Below are positions 45,666 through 59,428 of a stretch of DNA of 64,000 nucleotides, one piece after another. Source of the stretch: Hemibagrus wyckioides (Eukaryota; Chordata; Actinopteri; Siluriformes; Bagridae). Where the stretch lies: the NCBI RefSeq assembly GCF_019097595.1, contig NC_080717.1, positions 26,386,376-26,450,375 on the forward strand, given 5' to 3'. Each line of letters begins with the position of its first letter. Position 1 is the first letter of the stretch. The notes under the pieces are model-generated. The model ran no database searches. It was not told the origin of the DNA and saw nothing but the letters and a program-made list of their open reading frames with translations. The translations under genes and the position numbers were made by a program.

Positions 45666-47329
45666 GTGGATAAATCTGAATGAATGAAAAGTTGAACATT
45701 TGAGTTTTCCTGTGTGATGACGTTTATATTCTCCGACATCCTCTATAGTCCTGTTTAACCTTTTTTTTAAATTTTATTTTACATCATAACTGCTTTTTTC
45801 AGAGTACGTAAAAGCTTAAAAAAATCAGGGATGTGCTTTATGTTGTAGATTGAAATATGGAAATATCTTAAGCTCTTTATAACCACAGACCCTTTTTCAG
45901 ATTTCAAGCATTTAACCAAAAGCCTCAGTAAAAAAATATTACAAAAATTAAATAAAAAAAACACTGGCTTTGTTACATAACAGCATAATATTGTTTTTCC
46001 TGCATTTTTATGACTCATTCCTGCAGCACTGTATATCGATCAGCCTTTCAGTCTGTTAACAGTAGATCATTTGTATTCTTTAAACAAAGATTGGATTATC
46101 ACAAAAGCATGTGTTTGTGTTTTCATTCCTGATGACTGCCAAAGCGCAAACTCTTTTCCGAAGTTCACTTGGCTTCCCCTCAATCTCCCGAGTCCCTACG
46201 GAGTGGCCTTCACAATCAGTGTTGTTCCGTTTGGACACACCTTCCTTCCACAAGAGTTTCCTCTCACACTCTCGTTGCGAACTTCTCAAGAAAGGTCTTC
46301 GGCTGCGTTTGTGGTAACGTGGAAGTCAATTATGCCGCTTTCGACGTATTCCAAACTCTTCGAGCTAGAAATGTGGAAAAACATGAAGTTTGAGTGAAAA
46401 AACGTGGACTTCTACAGTCAGTGTTATGATTTAGCAAGTATATGGACTTTTTTTTTTTTAGCATAATTCATTAACAAGTACCAAAGGGTTTGCGTTGATT
46501 AATGTTGATGCTCTGAGCATCCATGTTGATTTGACATCTTAGGTTGTCGGGAGTTCAGCTAATCTCGTGTAGCCAGAGCTTCAGACTGAGATTTGGACTC
46601 CAGAGCAACTTTTATTGTCCAAGCACCGCCCAATAGGGCATCTGATTGACGATGTAAATCAACCAATCACAGTTTGTTTTGTTCAGCGTCATGTTTAGGA
46701 GTAAAAATGCAGAGTTCAGATAAAAACAGACCAGTGTGCAATCATGGAACGTTCATGAAACTTCCGGCGTTTAGCTGATCCTCAGCGTCACAGTCGTAAA
46801 CATGACGTCTTCCTTCTTCTATGAGGGAAGTAGAACTTCATGTTGCCTTTGTTTCCAGAAAGACGACATACATTTCTTCTGGAAATCCTGAAGGATCCAA
46901 ACCAATCAGATAACGACTTCCAAACCAATTTTGTGTGACGCCTGAGGCTGGGAATTCAGAAGAGTTTCTTGGTAGGTATTTTGTTGCGGAGGTGGTTTCT
47001 TTGGTTGAGCTTGAGCGCCCACACTATCACTGATAATTTACACCAAAACACATCACCAAATACCGAAAAATTCATCTGCATCTGCTGGCAGGTCAGTAAG
47101 TCATCAGATTCCTGACTAAAACATGGCGTAAAAAGTGAATTTTTCATTCCGAGATCCTGGTGCTCTTTCTCCAAATGCTTTTATGCATTGTATGTAGAAT
47201 TCGGTTGGAATGTTGTCCTCCTGGATGTGGTTCTTTGGGCAGGTGAGAACACACTCGTGAAGGAATTAGTGCTGAGTATATAATGAACTCGTGACTATAA
47301 ACTGTCGAAGAACAAAAATTATTTACTGT
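45094..47329. other. Unassigned DNA with CA run
   Basis: (CAAAAA)n at 45448-45468 and (AC)n at 45631-45662. The plus strand is open over 46071-46397 (108 codons) and 46111-46317, with no recognised motif. 46900-47230 shows an open minus frame without motif. No gene is identified. Confidence 0.4.
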
Positions 47330-47536
47330 CTAGTCTAACCCAAATGAGGATGAGGTTTCCTTCTGAGTTTGCTTCCTCTCAGTATTTCTGCCTCATATCG
47401 TCTCTCCTCACCACCGTTGTTAGAGATAAATAGTAACTTAATTTAAACCTTTTTCATTTTCATTCTGTTTTTATACGTCTGTAAAGCTGCTTTGAGACAA
47501 TGTCCATTGTTAAAAGCTCTATACAAATAAACAAAA
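47330..47536 (+). repeat. LINE-type 3' tail, copy 2
   Basis: The longest of three related copies. GAGGTTTCCTTCTGAG, GCTTCCTCTCAGTATTTCTG and TCATATCGTCTC lead to GTAAAGCTGCTTTGAGACAA, GTCCATTGTTAAAAGCTCTA and an A-rich end. It is the 3' region of a non-LTR element common in fish. Confidence 0.7.
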
Positions 47537-50330
47537 AATAATAATATTAATAAAAAAATAAAATATAATATAATAAAAAAATTATTATAATAATATTTAA
47601 AATATTTTTAAAAAATAATAACAATAAAAAGAAATATTCAAATAAATTGAATTGAATCGAAATGTGTAGAGCAGGGTGAGTTTCTGTCTCGAATCGAATG
47701 AATGATTGAAACATCGCCCTTGCGTTTTGGGCTTGCAGATGTGAGCCGATACACTGCACCAAAGGACAGAGCTGTAGTGCTGTACAAATGACGTACGTTC
47801 CGAAGACTTGAAATGCATGAAATAGTCAAAAGTAGTTATTTCTGAAACATTAATTAAACAATATGTAATTATAATTCTGTAAACCAGATGTTCCGCTGCA
47901 ATACATTTTTATAAATACACCCAAAACTAAAGTATGTATCACACATGTTGTGACTCAGCGAAAAGGCTAATTGGTGTGAAACCACGTGTAACGTTTAATT
48001 CTCGAGCTTGGCCAAACACCTTTCCATCTGTATTCCTGTAATGACCAAAGTGTCCCATGAGGCCAGAGCAGGTGTGAAGTCCTCCATTAGCTCATGCTGC
48101 CTTCTATATAAGCTACTGACACGTCCGCATGCAACCTGTAGAGAGGGATCATAGGGAAAAAAAAGCGGGTTAAAAAAATACGGAACTGAATCCCTGTGAA
48201 TGTAGGTATCTTTTGATAAATATCTACAAGAGCTTGGCTGGGATCCAAAGCCAACAAAACTTTCTAGGCCACAATAGAATCTCTCAGGCTGTGATAAAGG
48301 TGCATTCGAGTGTGTGTGTGTGTGTGTGTGTTGAGGGGTTGACGTTTGCTTGTACATTCCCTGAACGTTAAGACCAAAAGTTTCATGCAAACGTTTTCGC
48401 GCATTGTGTCAAAACTGAAACAACGTTCTCATTTTCTCATGCTAAGGCATGGTAAGTATGCTGAGGTCAAGTTGTGGCAGATAACTGGTTACAAAATGGC
48501 ATTGAGAGCGCAGGTGCTTTTAGTTACACAAACTGCCTTTGAAACGGTGCTGAAACACAGTATGCTTTCTCTCCTTCGCTCTTTCTTGCAACATGTACCC
48601 ACTTCCAGCTGATGCTCTACACCGGTTCGCCCACTGAGCATGCTCCGAATTCAGGCAGAGTAGAGCGTACATTATATCAACGCTAACGCGTCGTGCGAAC
48701 ACTGCATAATCTGTTGCGAATGAAATGACTCAGAGCTCTGATATGTTTAGTGGAGTTGCCCGGCAACCGCAGGAAACATTCTCTGCCTTTATTTAACTAG
48801 CAATCAATTTTATATCTAGCTCTACTTTTGTACTTTTTTAGCTTAAAGCTGTGAGTGTGTGTGGGGATGGGATGTGAGGATGTGTATTTGATGTATTGTC
48901 CTGTCACCATCCTGAGATTCGCCTCAACCCTTGGCATTTTCAGCGGACTATTTTTAGTTAGTGCTCTGAGAAAGCATCGCTTCATTATCTTCTGGAGACG
49001 AATGAAAGATCTCGAGTCTTGAGCCGAGCCTGTAAGAAATGAGACGATTGTGTCGTGTGACCAAGTGGCGATCCGCACAGGCTTTGTCAGAAACCGGACA
49101 AGACGCTCGCATCGCGTCACATGCTGTCGTCTGTCTTTTTCTCTCTTTCTCACACCATGTGACTTTTCCTTCTCACTGTTGTGTCTGAGGATAAAAGCAG
49201 CAATTACACCGACTGTTGAGAGCTTTGGCCAGATTTATGCTCATAACAACCGCATTCCAGCCAAGATGGCCTCCACCTTCCTAAATAAACCCAAACAAAG
49301 TCCTAGTCGTGGAAAAATCCTGAGCAGAGGCAATGCTTAATCCTTATTGACGTCATAACCTGATCAATTTACTACACACTTCTTTTTCTCCTTCATTTTC
49401 TTCGATCGAGAGTTTCAGCAATTCCTCTGGACGGGCGTCCGGAATTGTTAACTCTGGTGTACAAAACCTCCACTTTTTATTTATTTATTTAACTATTTAT
49501 TTATTTCCCGTCTCACCTCCTTTCTTCTCTCGCTCCCCTCGTCTATCTGTCCCAGCTGTTCCTCAGTGGGCTGTCTGCCTGCTCCGCAGCACTGTTATGG
49601 GTTCACTGAGCTGGTATGCGCCAGGAATCTTTGGATCAAGGTAATTTCACACTGTTTGAGATTTTCCCAGGATGTTAAGCTTCCCTTTACCTTTGTCAGC
49701 CTGATAGCGAGCAACACATGTTCCGGAGCCGCCCGGCAAAGATGGCTCGAGGAAGAGGCCGGGGGAACAAACTCGAAAGATACACATCGTAAATTACACC
49801 CCGACACTCGAGTTGGCCCAAAAGGATCAGATTATTGTAGCCTGATCCAAGCGCTGGTACTTGCACTGTGAATTCATGCGTGCTGGTGTAATCGGGATGA
49901 AGCGGAGGAGTCGATTTCTCCGATACTCAGGTTTTAGTTCGGAGGCCTGAGTTGGGGGTCTTTCATTAAGTCTTTTACAACATAAATAAAACTCACTGCA
50001 GAGTTCAAATATCTCAAATATGGGCAAATATTTGTATATATATAAGATCTTGTTTTTAGATGCCTGGACAAGCCAAAGCTTTAAATCTTTTCTTATTCTC
50101 TTGCTAGATAATGTTGCTTCCTTCAAATAAATAAATAAATGCAAAACAAATAAATGCTGGAAAATATTCCACTATTAGACTATTTCAAGCTTGAAATAAA
50201 AAGATTCCTACAAGTTTATCTGATCATGTTTTTTAGTTTAATGCAGTTCTATATTCTCTATATTCTGAGTTTCTTCTCTTGTTAAAGGTGCCATTATTGT
50301 TGCAGTGCAGCTTAAACTTTTTAGGGATTA
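47537..50330. other. Unassigned DNA with candidate conserved blocks
   Basis: An AT-rich run at 47520-47650 follows the LINE tail. (GT)n at 48308-48331. 49150-49320 and 49540-49800 are non-repetitive, CpG-containing and open on both strands in parts (49050-49340 plus, 49566-49871 plus, 49595-49807 minus). No known protein motif is seen, so I favour regulatory DNA. Confidence 0.4.
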
Positions 50331-50458
50331 ATGTTAGGGATAAATAGTAACTTAACTTTAAACTTTATCATTGCTTCTATGTTTCTATACTTCTGTAAAG
50401 CTGCTTTGAGATAACGTCCACTGTTAAAGGCGCTATACAAATAAATTGAATTGAAAGA
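50331..50458 (+). repeat. LINE-type 3' tail, copy 3
   Basis: GTAAAGCTGCTTTGAGATAA, GTCCACTGTTAAAGGCGCTA and an AAATAAATTGAATTGAAA tail. This copy shows the TTGAA tail repeat most clearly. Confidence 0.7.
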
Positions 50459-50526
50459 AATTAAACGGCCACTTAAAAATACTTGCAATAGTACGACAAC
50501 TTTTGAAGAACAATGATAACTTTGTT

Positions 50527-52011
<1,485 letters not shown>

Positions 52012-52013
52012 TA

Positions 52014-52031
52014 CATCTATCTATCTGTTTG

Positions 52032-52101
<70 letters not shown>
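52014..52101 (+). repeat. (ATCT)n microsatellite, right of Tc1
   Basis: About 20 ATCT units with a short interruption (CTGTTTGTCT) near the element. Same motif and strand as the array on the left. Confidence 0.98.
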
Positions 52102-52244
52102 ACAAGCATTTATGATCAAATAATTGTTTCTTTAAAACTTATTAGGCAGGCCATATTTATTTGTTTGATTGTTTGCTTGATTTGTTCTTTATTTTATTTA
52201 TTTGTTTGTTGAGTTATTTATTTATTTGATTGTTGATTTACTTG

Positions 52245-52286
<42 letters not shown>

Positions 52287-52290
52287 TGTT
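52102..52290. repeat. TTTG/ATTT and (ATT)n runs
   Basis: ATTTATTTGTTTG-like degenerate repeat followed by (ATT)n at 52247-52286. Confidence 0.85.
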
Positions 52291-53480
52291 GCAAGTGTAT
52301 CATAGCGTCCCTTTTTCTCTGCAAAACTGTTGGAAGGTGAAAACCTAAATTAAATAATTGGAAGTTCAGGGGGCGAGTCGCCTAGCGCCGTTTTCAGGAC
52401 GTTCACACCGCATGTGTCGACGTCACCTCAGAAAGCTCAGAAACCTGACAACAGAGTAATATAAAATAAAACTGGGAGATCTGTCCACACAAGACGGTGC
52501 AATGTGACATCCGATGTGAGCGACCTCGTTATTGTTGGTAATAATAAGAACCCTTAAAATAAAATGTAGCTAATGTAACACAAGGCTGTTATATTGCTAT
52601 TAACTTGTTGTATTGCTAGTTATGGTTAAAGTGCAATGAATGAGCAAGCTAGGTACAATATATCCACCTGGGATCTGCTCTCACCATCAAGCACACGCTG
52701 TGTTGTGAGGTAATAGGTGGAAGATACCAACTTGTGCATCAGAGAGGGGGAGGTATTTTTTAGTATTTTTAATATTCGTATTTTTATCTTATCATGACAA
52801 ACTCACAATCGATTCAGAAACATCAAAAATGTGTTCTGCAGATGTTTCACTTGATCGTGGTATCAAGGTTTGGATGAATGTAATTGCTAGTTTTGATTAT
52901 TGGGTTGGGTTACGCCATGTCTATTACAACATGAGATGAAACATAAACATTCTCTCACATTCTCTGTTATTCTTGGTTAGATCTTAGATCTTAGATTAGA
53001 TTGTCATTTCATTGCATTTTGAGGTTGCGCTCGGTGACAGCTATATTTGGCAATACCAGAAGAAGATCTGAAGACGTTTTGGTGGTTGCGACGCGTTCTT
53101 ATTATTGGTCCGTCATTTTCAAGCCTATATTTGGAAATTCGAATAGGATGCAGCACCTGAAGATCAGTTGAGTAGTTATTAGAACGTCTTAGATCTTTTC
53201 TGCTCCGTGGGTTGTTTAAGAGCTTCCTTTAAAGAAAGAAAGACAAAAAGTCAGACGTATGCAGCACCTGATGCATGTAGAACGTGAGAAAGTTGAAATT
53301 GTTAGAGTAATCTTATTGGCTCATCTCTGCTGAAGGCCCATCTGCTCCCTTCGGTTCCCCACAGACTCTAAAGCTAGAGCGCAGTGGGGTAAGCAGCTCA
53401 GTCAAGATGCTACCAACTGATGAACAAAAAAAACAACCTTCATTTGTGTGTTTAGCAGGTGTAGATGTGGGATTATTAAT
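52291..53480. other. Unassigned DNA
   Basis: No gene recognised. Moderately AT-rich, single-copy-looking. Confidence 0.5.
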
Positions 53481-53623
53481 CTACAGAGAGAGAGAGAGAA
53501 AGAGTGGCAGAGACAGAGAGAGAAAGAGGGGCAGAGAATGAGAGAGAGAGGCAGAGATAGAGGCAGAGTGAGAGAGAGAGGGGGGCAAAGAATGAGAGAG
53601 AAAGAGGCAGAAATAGAGGCAGA

Positions 53624-53666
<43 letters not shown>

Positions 53667-53720
53667 GGGGGTGGAGAATGAGAGATAGAGGCAGAGATAT
53701 ATTGAGAGAGAGAGAGTTAA
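53481..53720 (+). repeat. GA-rich array
   Basis: GAGA, GGCAGAGA and GAATGAGAGA units, with a short GT insert at 53624-53635. Open frames are artefacts. Confidence 0.95.
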
Positions 53721-54428
53721 TGGTGAGAGCTGAAGTATGATATAATATTAGCATGCTGTGTTTTTTTTTCTCGTAATAAATGCACAGAATAATATCATGA
53801 TCTATAGAATAGCTCAAAATTTTTATTGTGTTAATAAAATCCACGCCCCGGTAATCGTTATCTCCAGATTACACCTCCCTTTATTACACACCGACAAACC
53901 CAAAAAACAAAAAAAAAAGGTGGCTGTTGTTATGCTCTGGGGCATTTAATTATTTCCCAGGTCCAATTTTGGGTCGATCACAAAGCCGTCCATCTCACTG
54001 GCTACCTTTATTCTACAATGAAACGTTACAATCCTGGTGGGTGTGATCTTAACCAGCGTGACTCCGCCCCCCCCATTCACAGCTTTGGAGTGCTCACTGA
54101 GAGGTTTAATGAGGATGATAACGTTAAACATCCAGTGGGAGTTTTTTTTTTTTTCAGAGCTGTGTGTTTGGTTCTTCAGCACTATCATCAAGACACCAGC
54201 TGATGGAAAAATCTTTCATAAGAATCCAGAGACATTGTAGAAGTCTACTGAAGATGTCTTGGTGCATTGTTGCTTCACACAGAGTTGGGAATTTTTCCTG
54301 TCACTCACATTTCCCTCGTTTCTACTTCATTTTTTTCTTTCTTTTCTTTTTTACCTGCTCAAATCTCCATCATTCAACCCCAGCTTCAACAAATCATATC
54401 TAATGAAGCCAAAATTTCTTATTACGAG
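53721..54428. other. Unassigned AT-rich DNA
   Basis: No gene recognised. Several T/A homopolymers. Frames at 53946-54240 carry no known motif. Confidence 0.5.
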
Positions 54429-54429
54429 A

Positions 54430-54564
54430 TTATATTATATTATATTATATTATATTATATTATATTATATTATATTATATTATATTATATTATATTATAT
54501 TATATTATATTATATTATATTATATTATATTATATTATATTATATTATATTATATCATATTATA
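54430..54564. repeat. (TTATA)n pentanucleotide array
   Basis: About 25 units of a 5-bp TATAT/TTATA repeat, with one TATATC interruption near its end. Tyr/Ile/Leu frames are artefacts. Confidence 0.98.
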
Positions 54565-54837
54565 CGATTATGCAGCCTGGTTTGGATTTTAATTTTTTAT
54601 GATTTAAAACAAATAATATTTAGCAAAAGAAATAGGTTTAATAATCTTACGTTTTGGTTTATAGTAAGCTTATAATTTAATAATTACATTTTAATTACAA
54701 TTTAATAAATACATTATAATAAATATAATAATATTATAATAAATACTCTAAATTCAAGATATTTTCACAGTAAGATATCTATTTTTTATTTATTTTTATT
54801 TTATAATATATAATTGGTTTGATGTTGATTTCATTTG

Positions 54838-55013
54838 CTGATCTTTTTCTTCTTTTTCTTCGTCTTCTTCTTCTTCTTCTGTTTCTTCTTCTTTTTCTTC
54901 TTTTTCTTCTTCTTCTTCTTCTGTTTCTTCTTCTTCTTCTGTTTCTTCTTCTTCTTCTTCTGTTTCTTCTTCTTTTTCTTCTTTTTCTTCTTCTTCTTCT
55001 TCTTCTTCTAGTT
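54838..55013 (+). repeat. (TTC)n polypyrimidine tract
   Basis: TTC repeats with recurrent TTCTGTTTCTTC and TTCTTTTTCTTC interruptions. The Leu/Phe frame over it is an artefact. Confidence 0.98.
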
Positions 55014-55445
55014 TGTTTGGTCCATAGTGCTAGTTAATATCTCCAGTGTGTGCCTAATTTTTCATCTATATTTTACTGGAATATCCAAAGAAACTAGGCT
55101 AGAAAAGAACTGAAAAAGCTGAATTGCGTGAGTGCATGACTCACTGTGATGAGCGACTTTATGCTAGACTTTTTTGTCTAGGTCTCCTGATTGTCTTCTT
55201 GTCTTTTGATGAAGAATCTTGTTAGCAGCTTTGACAAAAAAGCCACAAACATATCAGCTGTGGGTCGTGATGTGCTGACTCGGATGACTCAATTTCCTCA
55301 TCAGTGACCAATATTAAAACACATATATATTAAATATATATTTTTTTATATCTCATGCAGATGTGTTAGCTTGATATCACACTTTTCTGTCACGCTACTT
55401 CAAGCAAGATCATAGTTTAGCTATGAGTTTAGCATTATGATCAGT
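55014..55445. other. Unassigned AT-rich DNA
   Basis: No gene recognised. Confidence 0.5.
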
Positions 55446-56075
55446 GAGTGGTGAAGTGAATAAGACTGAGTATCTCCTCATCATGGCACCTGTTAGTGGG
55501 TGGGATATATTAGGCAGCAATGAACATTTTGTCCTCAAAGTTGATGTTAGACGCAGGAAAAATGGACAAGTGTAAGGATTTGAGTGAGTTTGACAAGAGC
55601 CAAATTGTGATTGTCAGTATCTATCAAAGGAAGGTCCAAGGTCCACTGGTCCAAGGAAGGAACAGTGGTGAACCGGTGACAGGGTCATGGGCGGTCAAGG
55701 CTCACTGATGCACGTGGGGAGCGAAGGCTGGCCCGTGTGATCCAGTCTAACAGATGAGCTACTGTTGCTCAAACTGCTGAAGAAGTTAATGCTGGTTCTG
55801 ATAGAAAGGGGTCAGAATACACAGTGCATCAAAGTTTGTTGCATTGGGGCCGCATAGCCACAGAACGGTCATGGTGCCCATGCTGACCCCTGTGCACTGC
55901 CGAAAGCTCCAACAATGGGCACGTGAGCATCAGAACTGGACCACGGAGCAGTGGAAGAAGGTGGCCTGGTCTGATGAATCACGTTTTCTTTTACATCACG
56001 TGGATGGCTGGGTGTGTGTGTGTTACTTTGACACGCACCACCTACCCACGTCAAATAAAGCAAAAAATGGATAAC
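55446..56075 (+). mobile_element. Tc1-like transposon relic, second family
   Basis: The 5' flank GTGAAGTGAATAAGACTGAG, GGCACCTGTTAGTGGGTGGG and ATATTAGGCAGCAATGAACA is the leader of a widespread fish Tc1-like family, different from the element at 50636. The coding remnant follows to about 56060. Terminal repeats are not visible, and the 3' third is missing. Two internal deletions are inferred, near 55612 and near 56020, where sequence jumps from the HHVDGW region to text normally lying about 150 bp downstream. Confidence 0.85.
55571..56060 (+). pseudogene. Tc1-like transposase remnant
   Basis: Starts at MDKCKDLSEFDKSQIV (family start, ATG about 55562) and loses about 20 codons of the helix-turn-helix region before VSIYQ. 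It then continues through frameshifts to VPMLTPVHCRKLQQWAREHQ and WTTEQWKKVAWSDESRFLLH. The first catalytic Asp (GAT at 55973-55975) is kept. The other catalytic residues are deleted. No functional enzyme is possible. Confidence 0.85.
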
Positions 56076-56221
56076 GTAGATTGTTAAATCATTAAAATGG
56101 TTAATTGTTGAGGAGAGAATAACAATAACAAGCTACTTATGTTTGTAGATGAAGTTGAGATGAGAGTTTGGATGATCCGCCTTTTTTTCAAATATGACAC
56201 AATTATCAGTAGGGGAAACAT

Positions 56222-56353
56222 AGTGAGTGAGCATGGATACTCCCTGGATTGTGTTGTGAACTGTGGGAATTTTTGGGGAGCGAGTTCAGAGAGAGAGAGA
56301 GAGAGAGAGACAGAAAGAGAGAGACAGAGAGAGAAAGACAGAGAGAGAAAGAC

Positions 56354-56392
<39 letters not shown>

Positions 56393-56636
56393 CAAATAGA
56401 CAGAGAGACAGAGAGAGAAAGACAGACAAACAGACAGAGAGAGAGAGAGAGACAGACAGAGAGGGAGAGAAAGACAGACAAACAAATAGACAGAGAGACA
56501 GACAAACAGAGAGAGAGACACAGAGAAAGAGAGAGAGAGGAAGACAGACAAACAGACAGACAGAGCAAAATGTCCGACTCCCTGATCAGCTTCCTGACTA
56601 CTGATGTAAGTGATCTGATTGAGACACGCCCCGTAT
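56222..56636 (+). repeat. GA-array locus, duplicate 1
   Basis: AGTGAGTGAGCATGGATACTC leads to a GA/CAGA array (56288-56563), then GTCCGACTCCCTGA and GATCTGATTGAGACACGCCC CGTAT. The same unique left and right borders flank the array at 57219-57796, so this is a local duplication. Arg/Glu and Leu/Ser frames across the array are artefacts. Confidence 0.85.
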
Positions 56637-57023
56637 CAGTCTGAGCGTCTTTGTTTTTTTTTTCTCCATCTCGTCTTTAAATGCGAGCGGATTGGACGCT
56701 GTATTAGCATTAGACTTGTTTTTTTTTGTGCTTTCTGTATTCCAGATCGATTGACTCTGTTTAACCTCTGTTTAAGTTAACTGATATGTCTGGTAGAAAC
56801 AGTTCCTATAAACAGACAGAACTCGTCCTCGCTGCTGAAGGCTGGAATTCGGAAAAGATTAGCTGAACTCTGAGAAATATCTGAAACGATTTCAACGTCA
56901 CGCGTTTAAACAAACGGAACGGAAAGTTTTCTGTTGCCAATGGCAGTTGGAATTTGCGTCATTTTATTTTTCTTTCTCCGGATGTTTCTCTGTCTCCTAT
57001 TAGATTGACAGCTACTGAATTTT

Positions 57024-57478
57024 TGCTTGTTGCCTAGAATTTTTTATCCTGGATACAAAATCTGTTCATCTTTGCTTATTTCTCCAACTTGTACTTATTA
57101 GAAAGTGTCTTTAGAAGGATGGTAAGAGAAGCAATATATATCTGAGCAACCATTTACATATATTTCTATCAGGCGATGAGTCAATGGGTTCATTCATTCA
57201 CTGCGAGTAAGAGAACCCAGTGAGTGAGCATGGATACTCTGGATTTTGTGGATCTCTGGATTTTGTGGATAGACAGACAGACAGAGAGTGAGACAGACAG
57301 ACAGACACAGATAGACAAAAAGAGACAGACAGACAGACAGACACAGAGAGAGACAAACAGGCAGACAGACAAACAAACAGACAGACAGAGAGTTAGAGAA
57401 AGAGACAGAGAGTAAGACAGAGAGAGAGAGAGAGAGACAGAGAGAGAGTCAGAGAAAGAGAGAGAGTCAGAGACAGAC

Positions 57479-57533
<55 letters not shown>

Positions 57534-57593
57534 AAAAGACAAAGAGAGAGATAGAGACAGAGAGCGAGACAGAGATAGAGACAGGCAGACAGA

Positions 57594-57631
<38 letters not shown>

Positions 57632-57643
57632 CAGACAGAAAGA

Positions 57644-57689
<46 letters not shown>

Positions 57690-57912
57690 CAGACAGACAA
57701 AGACCGACACAGAGAGAGACAGACAGAGAGATGGACTTTAAAACGTCAGACTCCCTGACTACTAATCTGTGGATCTGATTGAGACACGCCCCGTATAGAG
57801 CTAGCGCTTTAAAATACACTTTCTAAAGACATTTTGCAGTAAATACAGGAGTCCAGGATGAACAGATTTTGTATCCAGGATAAGGTTGTTTTTTTTTCAG
57901 GCAACAAGCAGA
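57024..57912. repeat. Inverted repeat around second GA locus
   Basis: Left arm from about 57024 (GCTTGTTGCCT) includes a 27-nt core at 57044-57070 that is matched exactly, inverted, at 57857-57883. The right arm ends with AGGCAACAAGC at 57899-57909. The arms also share CTTTAGAA/TTCTAAAG text. The GA-array copy lies between them. Confidence 0.85.
57219..57796 (+). repeat. GA-array locus, duplicate 2
   Basis: Duplicate of 56222-56636. Left border offset is 997 bp and right border offset is 1160 bp, so the array is about 160 bp longer here. The array (57270-57735) uses GACA and GA units, with CAGACAGA at the start. TCTGGATTTTGTGGAT is duplicated at the left border. Confidence 0.85.
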
Positions 57913-59395
57913 AGAAATAAATTCAGTCGCTGCTGATATGAGAGTTTCTCATCGTCTCACACGAATAGGCGTGTTTTCAAAAAAACGCCGGATTTACTGT
58001 CACTAAAGTTCTGGAAACAAGTTCCTCCTATGATGCTGGACTTGTAGAACATGCTGTATAATAAAATCATTATTATTTCCACAAACACACAGCAAAACAT
58101 AAGAAAGCAGAAATGTAATTTCCTCTAGGGAACTTTTATATATTTGATGTAATTATTATTATGTAGTGTACGTAAAATAAAACAAAAAACACTCCAGGGA
58201 TGAAACACTTTAATAATTCTTAATGATTGTGATGAAAAAAAGCTCGTGTTCATTTGGTGATATTATGGGACGGATGAACCTGTCGGTTCTGGTTGAATCA
58301 ACATTAAGAAAAATAATACAGCGTACTCGGTCAGGCTCAGATCCCCTCAAATTATTTTCTCTTGTTTTCCTGTTTCTGCTCGAACGGCAGCTGCGTCTCA
58401 ACCGATGCTGTTTCTGTTGTGACTTTTAACAGAAGTTTAAAAAGCTGTTTTAGTGTCATCAGGATAAAACCAAGCGACTGGGCGTTAGAGTAAAAAAAAA
58501 ACAAAAATAAGAGCTCTGATCTCGCCTTCACATCCAGGTGGAAGTCTTCAGGATGTTTTTTTTTTTCTCCTCACTTTCTTTTAGTCTCTTTCTCTCCTTC
58601 CTTCTCCATCCGTGCCAGGGAGAGAGGCAGATCTTTCACGCTGACGGATTCCTGAGGGACGCAACCAACCTGCCCCCGAGAAGTCCTTGCATTCTCCAGC
58701 AAGGTTTCCTCCCAACAGTGCTTTTGTTTCTCTCCGGGTTTCTTTCGGCACACAAGGATCCCAGACAAGGAGGGAAGGAGTGAAGGAGGGAAACGACTCG
58801 GACGCTAGGATAGTTGTTGTATCAGACAGCAGCTGTTGCATGAGTGACAAATTCAAGGGCTTGAGATATGAACATGGGAAAATGGACTGGCTTGGGGAGG
58901 GGCTGGCAGGGTTGTGGGAGAGGAGGGGGGTGAGGGAAGAAAGGAGGTAGACATGCACAGAGTATCTTCTTCACACGCATGAAATGCTTTACAGACCTCC
59001 ATATGATGGCGGAAGTTCAACAGTTGCTGGACCGAGTCTATCACATGACTACGATGTTTAACCCATGAACTCCATCTTTTTCTGTCAACATTCCCAAATT
59101 CCCATGATTTGATGATCATTAACTGTCTCACAGCTTCCCTCTGTTCTCTGGTCTCTCCTCAAGAACATCCCCAGCATGTTTGCTATATTTCTGAATGTGA
59201 CGACAGCGGTTACGAGGGACGCGAAAACGAGGGATGCGAAAAGCAGAGCTCATTGAAAAACAAAACTAAAAACAGGCTATAATTAATAAATAAGAAATAA
59301 TAATGAACTTGGTTTTGGTGATTGATTTTCTTAGGTAATAAAAGTAGAAAGGATTTTAGACTGTAGTACATTGTTATTAGTTGTAGTAATACTGG
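57913..59395. other. Unassigned DNA with a GC-richer block
   Basis: 58570-58960 is non-repetitive at first and contains CAGACAGCAGCTGTTGCATG at 58825. It is open on both strands (58538-58783 plus, 58581-58958 minus), but neither translation has a known motif. GGAGGGGGGTGAGGG at 58922-58936 is G-rich. No gene identified. Confidence 0.4.
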
Positions 59396-59396
59396 A

Positions 59397-59428
59397 GTAA
59401 AATAAAATAAAATAAAATAAAATAAAAT
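59397..59428. repeat. (AAAAT)n run
   Basis: About six units of a pentanucleotide repeat. Confidence 0.95.

Noticed and set aside
47995..48390. 131-codon minus-strand frame
   Set aside because: Its start side runs through a GT repeat and there is no recognisable motif or exon border.
56084..57819. Long Leu/Ser and Arg/Glu frames
   Set aside because: Translations of GA/CAGA arrays inside the duplicated locus.
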